Source: Tetrahymena thermophila SB210 (lineage: Eukaryota; Ciliophora; Oligohymenophorea; Hymenostomatida; Tetrahymenidae). Taken from it: a stretch of 64,000 nt of DNA. Positions 50,567 through 64,000 of the stretch are shown in pieces (positions within the stretch are counted from its first letter, which is position 1; every line of letters starts with the position of its first letter). The notes below the pieces were generated by a model. That model ran no database searches and was not told the origin of the DNA. It saw only the letters and a program-made list of their open reading frames with translations. The translations under genes were made by a program, and so were the position numbers. The stretch spans positions 496,001 through 560,000 of the forward strand of contig NW_002476212.1 of the NCBI RefSeq assembly GCF_000189635.1. The letters are read 5' to 3'.

Positions 50567-51184
50567 ATGAAAATAATTTCTCTTTTTTTTGTTTGCTTAA
50601 TAGCAGTAATTTAAATTAATGCTAAAAATAATTGTTTAGAATATGTCCTTAAATAACGTGACTCTGGAAAATATTGTGAATTATAAAATGATAATGAATG
50701 CTGGAATGAAATGAAAAGCTATCAATAATGTGAATAGCAATGTTTTAAGAAAAGCAAAAATGAACCATATGAATCACTTTAATGTGTTAAAGAAACTTGC
50801 AATCCATCTAATCCTTAAGTGCAATGGTTTAAAACGGAAGAACTTATATGTGTAGATATTTTCGAGCCTCATGATTTTAATGGACTTGATAAATGTTAAC
50901 TAGATTTATTTAATAGAGCAGCCTAGGGATAGTTTTGTTAACAAGGAAATACCGATTGCATATAAGCTATAAAATCTGCCAAATAATGCTCTATAACTTG
51001 CTTCCTTAAAAAAAATATCAGAGAGGTGTCTAATTAGTGCTTAAAAGAACAATGTTCTTCGGTAAATCCTTAAGCTCAAAGTTTTTTAAACAGTCTTAGC
51101 AAATGTGGTACTATAGATATTAGTATAAGCTCCTCAAATACACTTGCTTTCACAAGTTTTTTACTTGCTTTTTTAATTATTTGA
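50567..51184 (+). CDS. Cys-rich secreted protein, probably GPI-anchored
   Basis: A single exon of 205 aa (ATG 50567, TGA 51182-51184). The N-terminus MKIISLFFVCLIAVIQINA is a signal peptide. The mature part holds two related Cys modules: C..QQCFKK...YESLQCVKETCNPSNPQ (about residues 58-92) and CSITCFLKK...SNQCLKEQCSSVNPQ (about 146-178). At the C-terminus a small-residue site in SISSSN is followed by a hydrophobic tail (LAFTSFLLAFLII) that ends the protein with no cytoplasmic residues, the pattern of a GPI-attachment signal. It is probably a cell-surface protein; it is not an immobilisation-antigen type that I can name. Transcribed toward the large Cys-rich membrane protein (tail-to-tail). 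Confidence 0.8.
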
Positions 51185-51597
51185 TATCTCAATTAAATTG
51201 ATTTGATAATAGTAAGTTAGGATTTTTTCATAAAATAATTTGTATTTGTAAAATTATAAATAAAAATAAGTAAATTAAATTTAAAATAATAAAAAAATAA
51301 TTATTAATTTTTTGAGTTTGCAAATTCAATATAAACTTTAATTAAATATATTTTAAAAATTATAATTAATATTTTTATAAAATAAAATATGGAAAAAGAA
51401 TAAATAAAGAACTTTTGGTCTTTTATTTAATTAATTTAACTTTACAATTTAAAATGTTTATAATTTAATCAAAATTTCTTAATGCTAACTTTACCTATAT
51501 ATATACATTTAAACTATAAACTTTATGATCGTACTTTACTTTATAACTAAAATAAATCTAAGCTCTAAATTTTATGCAAATAAAGTAATAAAATTGA
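51185..51597. other. Short intergenic region between convergent genes
   Basis: 413 bp of AT-rich 3' flanking DNA; no feature recognised. Confidence 0.5.
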
Positions 51598-54500
51598 TCA
51601 TTTCCAATGAATGCTCGAAGGATCAAATATTTAAGATCTTCTCCTTTTCATATATTCTTCTTTTTGCTATAAATATAATTTTGAAACTCTTCTGCTGTTA
51701 AAGTATGTTTTATTAGTTCTGTTATTTCTTTAAAACTAATTATTTTACTCATCACAGTTTTCTTAATTTATTTATAGTGATCTGTTTGTATTTTCACCAT
51801 TAATCATCTCCATTTTTATTGAGTGATTTGGTGAAAAAATTGGATAATCAAATTAATTTTGGTTATTAAAATTTATAAATAGATTTGAGTTAATTGGAAT
51901 TATTTTAACATCATTATCTTTTTATACTCCTCTTTGACCGTTTTATACGTTTTGGTTATCATCATTTTCACTATCAGTATCACTATCATCACTACTATTT
52001 TCACTACTTACTTCATTTTTCTATTCATTATTTTTACTTTTATTAAAGTCATCTTCGTTTTCTAAATCTAATATGATGCTACAATTTCTTTTTTCTAACT
52101 TAAAGTTCTAGACATCACCATAAGTAGGTATCTTTGTTAGCTTTTAATCTGGATTTTCTTTTATTGACTCTTCTTTTTCATTGATAGTAAGTTATGATTT
52201 TGATTTTTCATTGATTGTAAATTGTGATTTTGATTTGCAATAGTTTTAAGTCATTAAATTTTCTAAATTATCATAATGGCATTCATTTGTATTTAGGTTT
52301 TTTATTTAAATATCTTTATTGTTTGTTAGCTCAAATTGTTTGTTTTAGATATTGTTTTAAGAATAAATAGATTCTGAAGACTTATAATGATTATAATTGT
52401 TTATATTTCGTTCAGTTCTTTTATCAAACATTCTCTCTTTTGATTCTAAGTAATTTTAATCATGATTGAATGTATTCATAGTTAGTTCTTAATTAGAAGG
52501 GAATATTTAAGGACTCTAAAAAACTGAAAGTCTTTTAATGCGTGTTCCTGTATTTTACGACTTTAGCTAAGTTTTAAAATTTTCATTCATTTAATTTTTA
52601 ACACTTTCATCATATTCAAACATAGATTGATTTTTTTAAAGTTTTTCTTTATTATTTTCATTCTTTTATATTTCAGATGATTGCTTTTTAATGCTTCCTT
52701 AAGTAGAAATAGAAGAAATTTAGTTTTTTTTGAATTTCTATCTAAGTTTTTTGACAAGTTATTTAATCCTATTTATTAATTTTTAATTAAATTCATAAAA
52801 ATAATAAATTAAACTTGTAAATATTTTTATTTAATTCAATTTAAAAAACTTAATAAAATTTACTTTTCAGTTAGCTTGAAATATTTTATGGCTTATACGA
52901 TTTCTAAAATCGTATCCATGAAATTCACTATAAATATCAGTAAGAAAAATGTTAATATTGGTATACTATGAAGCTCTCTATCTTATTCAAGATAGTCATC
53001 ATATGGTTTTAAGCAAGCAATAGAAATCTCTGCACTTATTAAGAATATTTCCTATGCTATCTCTTTATAATTATCAATTTTATGCAAAAATGGCTACTTT
53101 AAATAAACGAAAATAACCAAGACTAAAGATGGAATACATAATAGCATGCACTACAATATAGGATTAAAGTTAAAATAAACAATTATAAATGTAAATATTA
53201 GCTTTCTAAATAGGAGATAGCAGTTATAACACATTTAAAAGTATGTTCCTTCTTTCATATCTTACCAAAAGAATCCAAATATTGAATTGTAATACTCTTC
53301 TTTTCTTTTCGGAAATATTCTTTTCATATAAAAGAAGTAGGCTAAAGGTAGAGGAATAAATACGAGCATGCAAATTATCGTAACTAAATAGTTGAAAATA
53401 TACAGACCATCGTTTGACTTCATATTTGTGAATTGGACAAATATTGACAAAGAAATAGATGTGTATATTGACATAATTACCTCTGCATAAAATCTAAATA
53501 CAAAGAATTTTTAGATTTTAGTTTTATATTTCTCATTCTTTCTGAAAATCAGTCTTAAAATTTAATGTACAGTAAATGATAGAAATAGTATCATCAATTG
53601 ATATCCTTTAATTTCATTAAAAAATTAACAAAATAGTTTTTGAAATTAAAGAAATTTTACCTGAGTTAATCAAAAATGTAGCTTTCATATCATTTTCTTT
53701 AAATGAATCGTAGGAATCTTACTCTTCATGTTCATCAAACATATAAATAAAGGGATTTAGAAACTCAAATTCAAATTCTTTAAAGCTTTCAAGGAACAAT
53801 TAGGTCTAATAAGGATACCTATTTTTCAAGGTTATTATTAAATATTTATTAAGATTTTAATTTACTTTATATCTATAAATAAGTGGAGGTATATCAACTA
53901 TGAAATATCTACTACTTTAGTAACATAATTAATGCTTCCTAAAATTGACTATTTATTTATATCATAAAAAAATTTATAAACTTCTAAAAAAAATAAATAT
54001 CTTTTAATTAACATTACTCTTTTTAACTAAAGATTAAAATTATTTGAACAATAACTTTATTGAATTTATTTCAAGAAATTGTTGAAAAAAAATTATTTTA
54101 AGGAGATAATTATTTAATTTTTGCTTAATATTTAATGTGTTAATTAAAAGTAATTAGTTTCATTAAAACATTGCAAGGTATTAAATAATATTCCAATTTA
54201 TTTTTTGTTTTTTAATATGTTAATAGTGAAGTGGCTTTTGAAAAAGGGAAAAAAGTTTAGAAAACAGTTTCAATGATTTAAAATTGATATCTTTTTTAAA
54301 TAAAATTTTAAATAAGAAAGTACCATAGGTATCAGTGTTATAACAATACTTTTTGAAACCACTTCTGTTGTTTTAGTTAGTCCTTATGTCACTTCCTGTG
54401 TTGTTTTGGATGGAACGTATGAAGATTCAAATTAAATAGATTATTTCTAATTGCTTATTGAATAAGGTATGTTTGATGGATGATCAGTAAACTAAAGATT

Positions 54501-57500
54501 ACTGTTATAGATAGTGATAGTAGCTATTTAAATTGTAGGAACTTAGATAAGAAAATTGAATGATATTATAAGCTCTTTTGAGTTTGTAGAGTTAGGACTT
54601 ATGTTATATGTATAAAGAGAGCTCTTTAACCCAGCTATTTGCACTTAATAAGCTTCTTAATAGTTGGTCAATTAGGTATTTTATATTATTTTTACTTAAT
54701 TTTAATCATTAAATTATATCTGATAGCTAAAATTAAGAGTGCATATAGATTTTATTTCTTTAGATGAGTATACACAGCTAAAATAATCCTCAATTTAGCA
54801 AGTAGAATTGCAGCCATCACCATCCAAATTATTTCCATCATCACATGGTAAATAAAAAAGTAAACCATCTCCACATTTTTCTACACATTGATCTTATTAT
54901 TATTAATATCCTATTTAGCAATTCATTAAATAACAATAGTTAATTTATATTTGCTAACCAGTAGAATCTGTTTTATTTTTTGACCAATTTTGATGGCTAG
55001 ATGGGCAACTACTAGAACATGACTAAAAATCTACTAAATATTAGTTAGAATCTTAACACTATGAACATTAATTAGATTAATTACAGATCATACAATTAGG
55101 ATCTGTACATCTTTAACACAAATTTGTCTAAGAGTCAAGATAAAAATTATTTGGACAGCTAGTGATACACTAGCTATTAAATAAAATGAGTCCACTCTAG
55201 CAACCTGTACAATTTTATAAGCTAGGTCCGTTACATTATTAGCATTATGGATCACATGAACTACACTTTTGAGTACTTTAATTGATGAAGAAACCCTTTA
55301 GGCACGTGTTGCAATATAAATTATTGGTACAATAATCGCACCCAGTAGTACATTATTTGCAAATTCTATCAATATCCCTAAAATATCCCGATTAGCATCG
55401 AATTAAGCATTCTGAAGTAAATAATTGATATTTACTAGTACAACTTGTGCACTAATTTGATAAAGGACCATTACAATTTGCACAACCTTGATGGCAAGCC
55501 AAGCAATTATATCCATTAACATAATACCCTAAAGAGCATGATGCGACACAAACTCCATTCTGCATGAAATATCCTTAATTGCACTATTGGCAATTACCAG
55601 GTCCAGTACATTAATTACAGTCTAAATAATAAAAAACAATTAAATATTTAAATAAATTATTTAAAAACAAAATAAGGAAAGTAAGTTTTCTAAAATTATT
55701 AAAAAGTAAATTGAATAACCAAATGTGATATCTTCTAAAAAAGTTAAAATTTATTAAGTATTATTTTTATGTAAATTATTTGGCCATGATTTAAGAATGA
55801 GTTTAATGAACTTTAAAGATGATGTGAAGAAAATTAAGTTTACTTGAATCGCACTTTGAGCACCATTTGCTTGAATTCAAATAGTACTAATTTTAGCATT
55901 TTTTACATATCTTACCTGTAATGCACTAACTGCAAACAGACAAATCGCAATACTAACAAATCCCTCCCAATACAGAATCTATAACAGGGACATATTAACT
56001 TTATCCATAACAATCTGGTCTACATTCATTCTAATATTTATATAAACCAGGTTAACAAACTGAGTTAATACATCCTGAATTATTATTAGCTGCTTAACTA
56101 TCTGGAATGCAATTGCCACATAGATTATTAGAACAAAGAGTGCATATCTTTGAATATAATGCAGTAAAATAACCATCGTTACATTATAATTAGCACACAA
56201 AGTTTTGACTATCTACGTATTAAACTATAAAATAAAAAAATCTATTTAAACATCTATTTAAATTATATAAATGACAAATTTAATATACCACTATAACCAT
56301 TATTGCATTGTAAACAATTATTAGCCATTTCTTTACAAGAAAAGCATTGAGGAGAGCACTAGTCACAAGTATTGCTTGATGTCAAATAATATTAATTGTT
56401 ACAACTAGTGCAATATGTTGAAGTATTTTAACAAGTCCTACAGCTAGAATCGCACTAACTGCAAGTGTTATCCGATGTTAAATAATATTGATTGTAACAG
56501 CTAGTACAAAAATTTGAAGTATTCTAACAAGTATGACAATCTGGGTCACATCTACTACAACTATTATTACTATCAATAAAATAACCTTAATTACAGCTTA
56601 GGCAAGTGGTATTATCTTAGCAATATTTGCAGTTTTATGCGCAAGGAAGGCATGTGTTAGTAGTTGAATTTAGGTAGAAAAATGTTGGGCAAGATTAAAT
56701 ACAAGCTAAATTAGTAGACATTAAATATAATCCATCTATACATTAAGTGCAGTTTGAACTAGTATTAACGCATACTTAACATCCCTGTTAGCAAGGGAAG
56801 TATTAAAGTTATACTGATTTAACGGCTAATTATTAATTTTAATCAAATATGTTTGATGAAATGTTGACCATCTAAGTTATAAATAAAATATTTAAGAAAT
56901 GAAGAATATTAAATGATAGTTTCAATATAAAATTAAATTAAAATATTTATTTTAATATCTTTGTTTGTTTAATAAAAATTATTTGGTTTCTAATTTTGAT
57001 GAAATTTCTCTTGTTAATTAGACTCTTTAATACATTATGAACTATTTATTTTTTTAAATGAAAACTGTTATTTGATCATAATTAAATTAATAAATTAAAA
57101 TTCCTTTTAAAGTTGTAAGCCAAAATTTTTGTTAATTTATTAGGTTAAGTTCTGATCATACAAAAATTCAATATATTTTCATATAGAATTGAATCGATTA
57201 ATTGATTTATTATTCAATTTTTAATGTCAAATAAAACAAGGTATTTTTCATTTTGCATTTTTAATAAATTTCATATTTATTATTCGTTTTTATTAGATCT
57301 GAAAGTTATTTAAGTAATTTTAAATTCATTTTAAAAATAATTTTATTAATATTCAATTAATTACCAATTATGGCAAGCTATGATTAAACTAAAGCTGCAT
57401 ATTAAAAAATACATCTTTTTTTGATAAACCACAATAATCTATTCCATCGATTTAGCTTTAATTTAAATAAATAGGCTACTCACAATTTAAGTCTGTTGGA

Positions 57501-57983
57501 TTTACACATATTTATGACATATCTGTAGGAGCAGTCCCTAAATAAGTTGAGTTCTGACTAAACGTATCAGCAAATATAGTTGCATAAAATTATTAGAAAT
57601 CAACATCTACAGAAAGCAAGCTAACTGTTAATATTAGTTAATAATGCGGCGGAATTTAAGTTATAACTTTAGTCAACTGATGGTTCGCCTACAATTGCAA
57701 AACATTCATATTTAATTAGTTTTAGTTTAGACAAGCCTCTGTTAATACATTGCTGATAACTTATTAACCTTAAGAATCATTTGTTTAATCTAACCAATAT
57801 GATTATTGAGTGTTGTCTGAGTAGAAGCTACTACTTTGTGTATATTCAGTTTCATAAAGAAATTATATCTCTATAGAATAATATTTTAAATAGGAATATG
57901 ACTATTTTAAAATTATTTTTACCTTGGCAAAAGCGTGTATGAGTTAAAAAAACAAAGATATAAGCAATACTTACAAAATACAT
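51598..57983 (-). CDS. Large Cys-rich multi-pass surface protein (furin-like/DUF4215)
   Basis: A multi-exon gene of about 6.4 kb. Exon 1 (57983-57923) encodes a signal peptide MYFVSIAYIFVFLTHTRFCQ. An N-terminal ectodomain follows (IFADTFSQNSTY). A long furin/EGF-like Cys-rich array then spans about 56870-54860, with repeating CxxCxxTSxxCxxCNQxYYL units. A DUF4215-type repeat comes next (CDDGNNLDGDGC at 54811-54846, then STCQIED). A juxtamembrane domain precedes several hydrophobic spans at about 53650-52890 (LMILFLSFTVHQIL, YLVTIICMLVFIPLPLAY, LIFTFIIVYF, ILTFFLLIFIVNF). The cytoplasmic tail, rich in Ser/Asn/Gln with an acidic SDDSDTDSEND run, ends at TGA 51598-51600. This architecture is common in ciliates; a receptor or adhesion role is inferred. 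Several exon borders in the Cys array are unresolved. Confidence 0.78.
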
Positions 57984-60900
57984 TTATCACTTATTAATAA
58001 TTAAAAGATCTTTTTTTGTATTATATTCAGTAAAAAAAAAATTACTTCTTATTTAATATCATTACTATTTATCAATTTAGAAAAGTAAATTAACTTATTT
58101 CTTTACAGAATATTATTTCAAAACAAAAAAATCTAATTCCGATGAATTTAAATTATGAAAGATTCTTTCGAGTATTTATTTACATTGTATATTTACAAAA
58201 AAATAAAAATAGATTGTTATTCGATTCTATTCTTTCATTATTACATAATAGTTTCAAATTATTTTTTTAGTTAATAAAATGAATATAAACATAATGTATA
58301 ATTAATATCTCATACGTATCAAACAAAATAATAAAATCAATACAAATTTAAAAAAAAAAACAAATTTGAATTAGTACATTTACTAAGTTAAAATTTTAAT
58401 ACAAAATATGTATTATTTTGTTTGTTTCACTTACAAATATTTAGAAAAAGAAAGTAGAAGTTTAAAATTTTTCAAAAGAGTAATCAATATTTATTAGAAG
58501 CTAATATTTAAAAATGTTTTGTAGAATTAATTAATAAATAAATGAATGAGTAAAATTAATAAGTACAAAATATTTTTATTAAATATAAATAATTTTATGC
58601 AATCATATAAAATTCAAAAATGTAAGATGCTTAATATTTATCTTTTTATAATTTAAAACATTTGTGAAACATACTAACGAGTTAAATTTTAATAAGATAT
58701 AAGATTTTATCTTTCCCAAAAAGTAAAATTTAGTAAATTATATAATTCGACAAATAATTATAATAATATTTTAATAATTTTTTTTAAAAAATTATTTATT
58801 AACCAAAAAAAAAAATTAAATTAATAAAAGGCTCATTATTTTTCAATATTTAAATCACAAATTTTTAAAATTAAATAATTAATCTAGTCAAATATTTAGA
58901 TAAATAAATTATTAATAAATTATTTACTAATATTATTAAAAAGTTAAATTATTTAAATAATAAATTAAGACTTTCATCTAAGAAAAACAATTTTAAATAG
59001 ATAGATTATTTGGATGAATTATTTCATTAAAAAATTAATTATCATAATCTTTAATTATTTGAATTGACCATTAATTATCATAAAAGAATAAATAAATGTA
59101 AATAATAAATACAATTTTATTCATAAAAATGTAATTAAATAAATTTTTAACAAATTCATTTATTTGAAATAAATTAATTAAAAATTATTAATTATTTTAA
59201 TATAAAAGTCGGTAATTATGTGATATCATTATAATATTTATTTAATATACATAATAAAAATTAATTTTAGATAAAGAAAGCAAAAAAAATATTGAGATGC
59301 TGTTTATTTAAAGTTATCATGCATATGAAAAATAATTAATTAGATTTGTGTATATTTTATTATTGCTTTTAAAAGCATTTTTAAAATTTAAAAAATAATT
59401 AGAGAAGATAAAAAACAATTCAAAATTTAATAACTTTTGAATATATTTAATTAAGAGAATAAATATTTAGTATTTCATTTAATAATAAAAGACAAATTAA
59501 ACTTTTGTAAATGTTTAAAAAAAACTATTTTATCTAAATAATTGATGACATAATTTATTTAAAAATTACATAAACTATGAAAAGCTTTTAAACAAAAAAA
59601 TAAATAAATGATTTTACAAAAGTATTTCAAAATCAAATTGAGTTGAATAACAAACTATATATTTGTTTTTAAAATAACTATAATAATTAGTTTAATTTAA
59701 TTTCAGAAATATGTTTAGAACTTTCATAAATTTTACTCTTTGTCGAGGAAAATATTTATATATTAATTAATAAATACCAGATAAGATACTTTAATACTAA
59801 TTCAACTAAGTTATTAAATTTTATAAACAAAATATTATTTTAATATAAATATTAATTATTTTATTTTATTTATTTTTTAAAAAAATCTTCAATAATTTTT
59901 TTGAAACTTACTTTTTGAAATAAAATAATATTGCAAAATTTTTACTTGTTAAAATAAGAATTATTTTGTCCATATGATTTTAAAAGTAAAATTTGGTAAG
60001 TAACCAACTTTAATAATTTTAAGCTTAATTTTAAAAAAATATCGTATTATTGGTGGATAATATTTATTAAATGCAAATTCAAAAATATATAAAATAGTCA
60101 AATTATTTTGCTTAACAAAGGGGATAAATTTGTTAAGAATGTATTTTTACTAAAAAATATAATTTTTCTCATTTTCTTTCAATGTAAATTTTAAATATAT
60201 TATAATAAAACAATAATTTGCTTTGATAAAGGATTAATAACATCTATCCTCTTTTATAAAGAAAAAAAGTTCATTTATTTTACTTTTTAACAGTTATGCT
60301 ACTTAGAATACTTCGTATGGTTAGTTACATTAAATCATATTTTTTGCTAATTTAAGTAATAAGAAATACTTCAATGAATAATTATTAAATGATAAGTATA
60401 TTAGTTTATATTAATACATAAAATTGGTAATAGAAGACATAGTTCAAGCCTTATATCATTTAAAAATTAAGCATAAGTTCTTCAAAAGTACTAGTAAATA
60501 TCAAAGTATAAATCATAAAATAAACTTAGTATTTTTTCTTTTTATTATTTATTTTTTCTTAAATTTTTTGTTTAAGCTTTAGCTTTAATGAATTATTTAA
60601 AATATTTTGTTTAACTTTAAATAAGAAATTATTTTTTTTTAATACCAACCTTTTTTTAGATTAATTATTAAACAAGCTAATTAATACTTTAAAGCTGAGA
60701 TAAATCCTGTAAAAGTATAAATTAAGCTTAATAAATTTCTATTATTTTAATTTAATCTTTCGTGTATCTAAAAGATATCCTTTTATCTTTATACAAACCT
60801 ATATTAAAATACTTTAAATAAAAATGAAATTCAAATAATAAAATATAAACAGGACTTTTACTGATAGATCTGGGTTTAAATAGAATTAATCATGCTTTCT

Positions 60901-61883
60901 TTGTTGAAGCCCATACGAAAAGCTTATTAGTTGAAATTGATTGTTTTGTAAATTTAATAAATTAAAAACACGATATAGATTTTTGTTAATCCTTCCAAAA
61001 TTCCAAGATATCTTAAAAATAATTGTTCTTATCTTATCTTAAAATTGAGATAATTTTTAATGCTACAGTATTATTTGTTGGAATAGAGTAAGAAATAAGA
61101 AAAATGTTTGCTTAACTTACTATAAATGCTTATCTTAATACACAAATCATTTAGTTCTAGACCATGTACTATGCAATAATATTATTGAAAGCTTTCAGCT
61201 TTTTTGAAAATTGCTATATTATATTAAATAATAAATAAATTCTAGGTATTATGTTTTATCTTTTTTAAGTATATTTATTTGTCTTTTCCATATATGGTTT
61301 AATATTCAAAAAAAAATTAATTTTTTTAAAATGCTATAATTGATTATGCAGTGTTATTGAAATCGAATAATTGTAGATTACTGAAGAGTAAAATTCATAA
61401 ATAAATCTAAGTTTTCTAATTGAGTACAATTAATATTTTTATGTAAAAAATAAAATAGATGATAGGCAAATAATACATAATTAATATACTTCTATAGCGT
61501 TTTATTGCGTAATAAACAATTTTCAAATTGAATTCTTACTTACTTATTTATTTATTTTTTCAATATTTAAATATGAAGATGAATTCTTATCAATCTCTTT
61601 ATTGAAAATTTATTTTGGATTCAAAAAAAACAAGCCTCTTAGTTTAAATTAGTTACCAACCCGTTGTAGAACAGAAGTAAGAAATTGTTAGGAAAACATC
61701 AGCTAAAACTAAATAACGCCTACTATATAGACATAATATTAAAGTGCGATTCAAAAATACTCAATGTGCGCTCATCAAAAATTAAAATTAAAAAAAAAAA
61801 AAATTAATTAACAAAATTGAAAAAAAAAAAAACAAATAGAGAGAATTTAAAAAAAAGAAAAACAAAATAAATAAAAAATTAAA
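57984..61883. other. Long intergenic region, one coding-like relic
   Basis: About 3.9 kb of very AT-rich DNA. At 60890-61210 the minus strand is open for about 105 codons with a protein-like residue mix (RQAFIVSQANIFLISY, FVWASTKKA then TGA 60890-60892) but no recognised domain and no start. The G+C-richer 200 bp before 61884 are the 5' flank of the exchanger gene. Nothing else is seen. Confidence 0.45.
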
Positions 61884-64000
61884 ATGGCAGACTAATCTTA
61901 AATGTGTACTTTTAAAAAAATACAGGCATTGCAATAGCAAGATATCTGTGCTTACGCAGATCAGCATTGCAATGTTGAGTAAATGATAAGATTTTCTTAC
62001 TTTTACTATTGCTAAGTCAATTAAAATATTCTTGTTTTAGACCTTCTTACAGTATATATTTTATATTATGCGCATTCTATTATAATTAATTATTTATTTA
62101 TTTATTTTGCTTTACTTTAGATATTGGTTCCATTTATTTCCTTCCGTTTACTAAGCTAAACATCTGAATACTACCTTTCCCCTTCATTAGCTAAGCTAGC
62201 TAAGTGCTTTAGACTCTCTCAAACCTTGGCAGGCGTAACATTACTTGCCTTAGGAAATGGTGGTCCTGATGTGATCACGGCAATTATTGCAGGAAACAGT
62301 GGAGATGATTCTATTTCTATAGCAGTTGGATCTATATTTGGCGCAGGGCTATTTGTGACAACTTACACTCTTGCTAATTGTATTCAGAACGCCGGTTAAA
62401 TCAAGGTAATTCTTCATTTGTCATTTTATTTGTTGTTGAAATATCTTTGTACTATTTGTTATTACTTCTATTATTGTTTAGTAGTATTAAGGGGGATTTT
62501 ATTGGTTTAATTTGAGGGATATATATTTATCTTTATATTTATACACAAATAAATAATCTATTTATCAATCTAACTTTCTTTTTTTCTTTCTTCCTTTACT
62601 ATTCACTTTACTTTGTGAATATTTTAAAATCCTAAAAGTAACAAGAATAAGCTGAGACAAATTCAAATAAAAATAGAAGAAAAATTTAAATCCATTTTCT
62701 TTTCCCTAATTAATTTAATATTTTATTTTTCTCCTCTTTATACTTTCAATTATTTCATAAATTCTGAAAAGCTAATTGATTATTTTTTTCATTAAGACTC
62801 TATAACTTATTTAGAATATTTCATGCATTTCAATGAATTTAATTCAAACATATTATGTATTATTAATAAATGCACTATTCACGAAAAATGAATATTTATT
62901 TTGAAATAGCCAACTTCAATCTAATCAATAAATAAATGAAGGATAATAAATAACACAATGCTACAAAACAAAATAATTGATTTTTATTTACACCTTTTAG
63001 CAAATATCTAACAAAGCATTTTTAAATAAAATTCTTTCATACATAAAATAAAATTGATTTGATTTGAAAAAAATGAAGATAATTTTTTCTAAAAATACTA
63101 TACTTGCATTACAATTAAGTACTCTTACTTTTAAGTATTTATATAATCGATACGTGAGCTATTAATATATATGAATTTATTGCTAAAATATTTTATGTCT
63201 GTATTGCAAATTCTCTTATGAAAAAATGAGAGGGGATGGAGGGAGGGAGAAATTATTTTGAAATAAAATAGAAGAACAATGATTAATTTTAATTATTGTT
63301 GGATGTATAGCAAATTAATTAATTAATTTATTTTGTTTTTATTAATTTCAAAGATTCAATCTAGAACTTTTTTTAGAGATCAACTATTCTATTTAATTGG
63401 ATGTTTGGTTATTCTCATCTACACAATAATAGGTGAAGTAACTTTAAGCATGTCAATTGGTTTTATAAGTATCTACATAATGTAATTAATATAATTTATA
63501 CATCACGTTCCATGTTTGTTAACAAATATTTTGTTTTAAATGCAATTAGATTCTTGCTAGTTGTAGTCTATTAAGATAAGACTAATCCACAAAAAAAAGA
63601 ATCAGAGGATAGCACTAAGCAACAATAAACTATCAGAAAAATGGAAACAATGCAAAGTAATTTTTTCTCCTCTAATTCCATCAACACTTTAACAATTTAT
63701 ACAGCTTAAAAGATAGATGACATTCAAATCGAAATGTAAATTGAATAAATGAGAAATGACCCCATGGCTATGATGCATAGACAAACAACTCTTGCTGAAT
63801 TTAGATAATCAGATCTCCCTCTTTGCGATCTAAAAGAGTCGAACGATTAAGACATGAAGGATCAAGAAAACAAAGTTCCAAGCATCCCCATGATAATTAT
63901 CCCCGAAGAGTAAGATTATTTAATGAAAATTAAAATTTATAACCGCTTTTACAAATTGAATAGTTAAGAAGAAGATGAAGAAAATGGGATTAGAAGCAAA
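61884..64000 (+). CDS. NCLX-like cation/Ca2+ exchanger, 5' part
   Basis: Exons 61884-62051, 62121-62405, 63354-63481 and 63550 to the window end; the intron 62406-63353 is about 950 nt. Residues match SLC8B1/NCLX in order: paired Cys in ICAYADQHC and YYCQ; LLTILVPFISFRLL (span 1); LAGVTLLALGNGGPDVITA (the alpha-1 repeat GNGxPD ion-binding motif); AVGSIFGAGLFVTTYTL; then RTFFRDQLFYLIGCLVILIYT and VTLSMSIGFISIYI. After these comes a long hydrophilic cytoplasmic loop (KKESEDSTKQQQTIRK..., IPMIIIPEEQDYL), as in the family. The second alpha repeat lies beyond the window. Exchanges Na+/H+ or other cations for Ca2+ at an organelle or surface membrane; the exact ion and location are not shown. Confidence 0.88.

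Noticed and set aside
60650..60666. ACCAACCTTTTT, another partial chromosome breakage sequence match
   Set aside because: About three mismatches and no supporting telomere addition context.
1..64000. tRNA, rRNA, CRISPR arrays, bacterial operons or Shine-Dalgarno sites
   Set aside because: No cloverleaf with a recognisable T-loop, no rRNA core and no spaced repeats were seen; gene structure is eukaryotic with introns.

Overview
The window looks like ciliate nuclear DNA, most likely Tetrahymena or a close relative. It is extremely A+T-rich. Its real genes read through TAA and TAG as glutamine and end only at TGA. Exons are interrupted by AT-rich GT..AG introns of about 50-240 nt (one is about 950 nt), longer than Paramecium introns. 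With the standard code almost no long ORF exists; with TGA as the only stop at least 16 genes appear. Intron borders were called by eye from frame continuity and splice dinucleotides, so they are predictions. I cannot tell whether this is macronuclear or micronuclear DNA.

Layout. 1.4-18.1 kb: four same-strand (minus) paralogs of a two-pass membrane protein family, each with one phase-0 intron at the same place (after codon 273). One copy carries a frameshift, one has lost its C-terminal domain, and one ends in a tetranucleotide microsatellite read as protein. Between copies 2 and 3 is a decayed non-LTR reverse transcriptase fragment. 19.1-21.2 kb: two unrecognised loci. 22.5-27.2 kb: a SNF2-family ATPase (minus), divergent from TFB2 (TFIIH p52 subunit, plus, 27.9-30.1 kb). 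30.8-39.8 kb: minus-strand genes for a pseudokinase-like protein, a small MGxxxS/IQ-motif protein, a Rab32-like GTPase and a fifth, divergent member of the two-pass membrane family. 40.2-42.7 kb: dipeptidyl peptidase III (plus). 44.0-48.4 kb: a Q/N/S-rich protein and a RimL-type acetyltransferase (minus). 50.6-51.2 kb: a probable GPI-anchored Cys-rich surface protein (plus). 51.6-58.0 kb: a large Cys-rich multi-pass surface protein (minus). 61.9 kb to the end: the 5' part of an NCLX-like cation/Ca2+ exchanger (plus).

The genes do not form operons. Themes are surface and membrane proteins (five two-pass proteins, the GPI protein, the Cys-rich multi-pass protein, the exchanger, a membrane-targeted IQ protein, a prenylated Rab) and nuclear DNA handling (SNF2 ATPase and TFIIH subunit from one shared 750 bp intergenic region). 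The most notable non-standard items are the reverse transcriptase relic inside the tandem array, the uneven decay of the array, a pair of MITE-like short elements (one inside a SNF2 intron), a perfect 16-bp hairpin, and a TFB2 that lacks the C-terminal domain that binds TFB5 in other eukaryotes.
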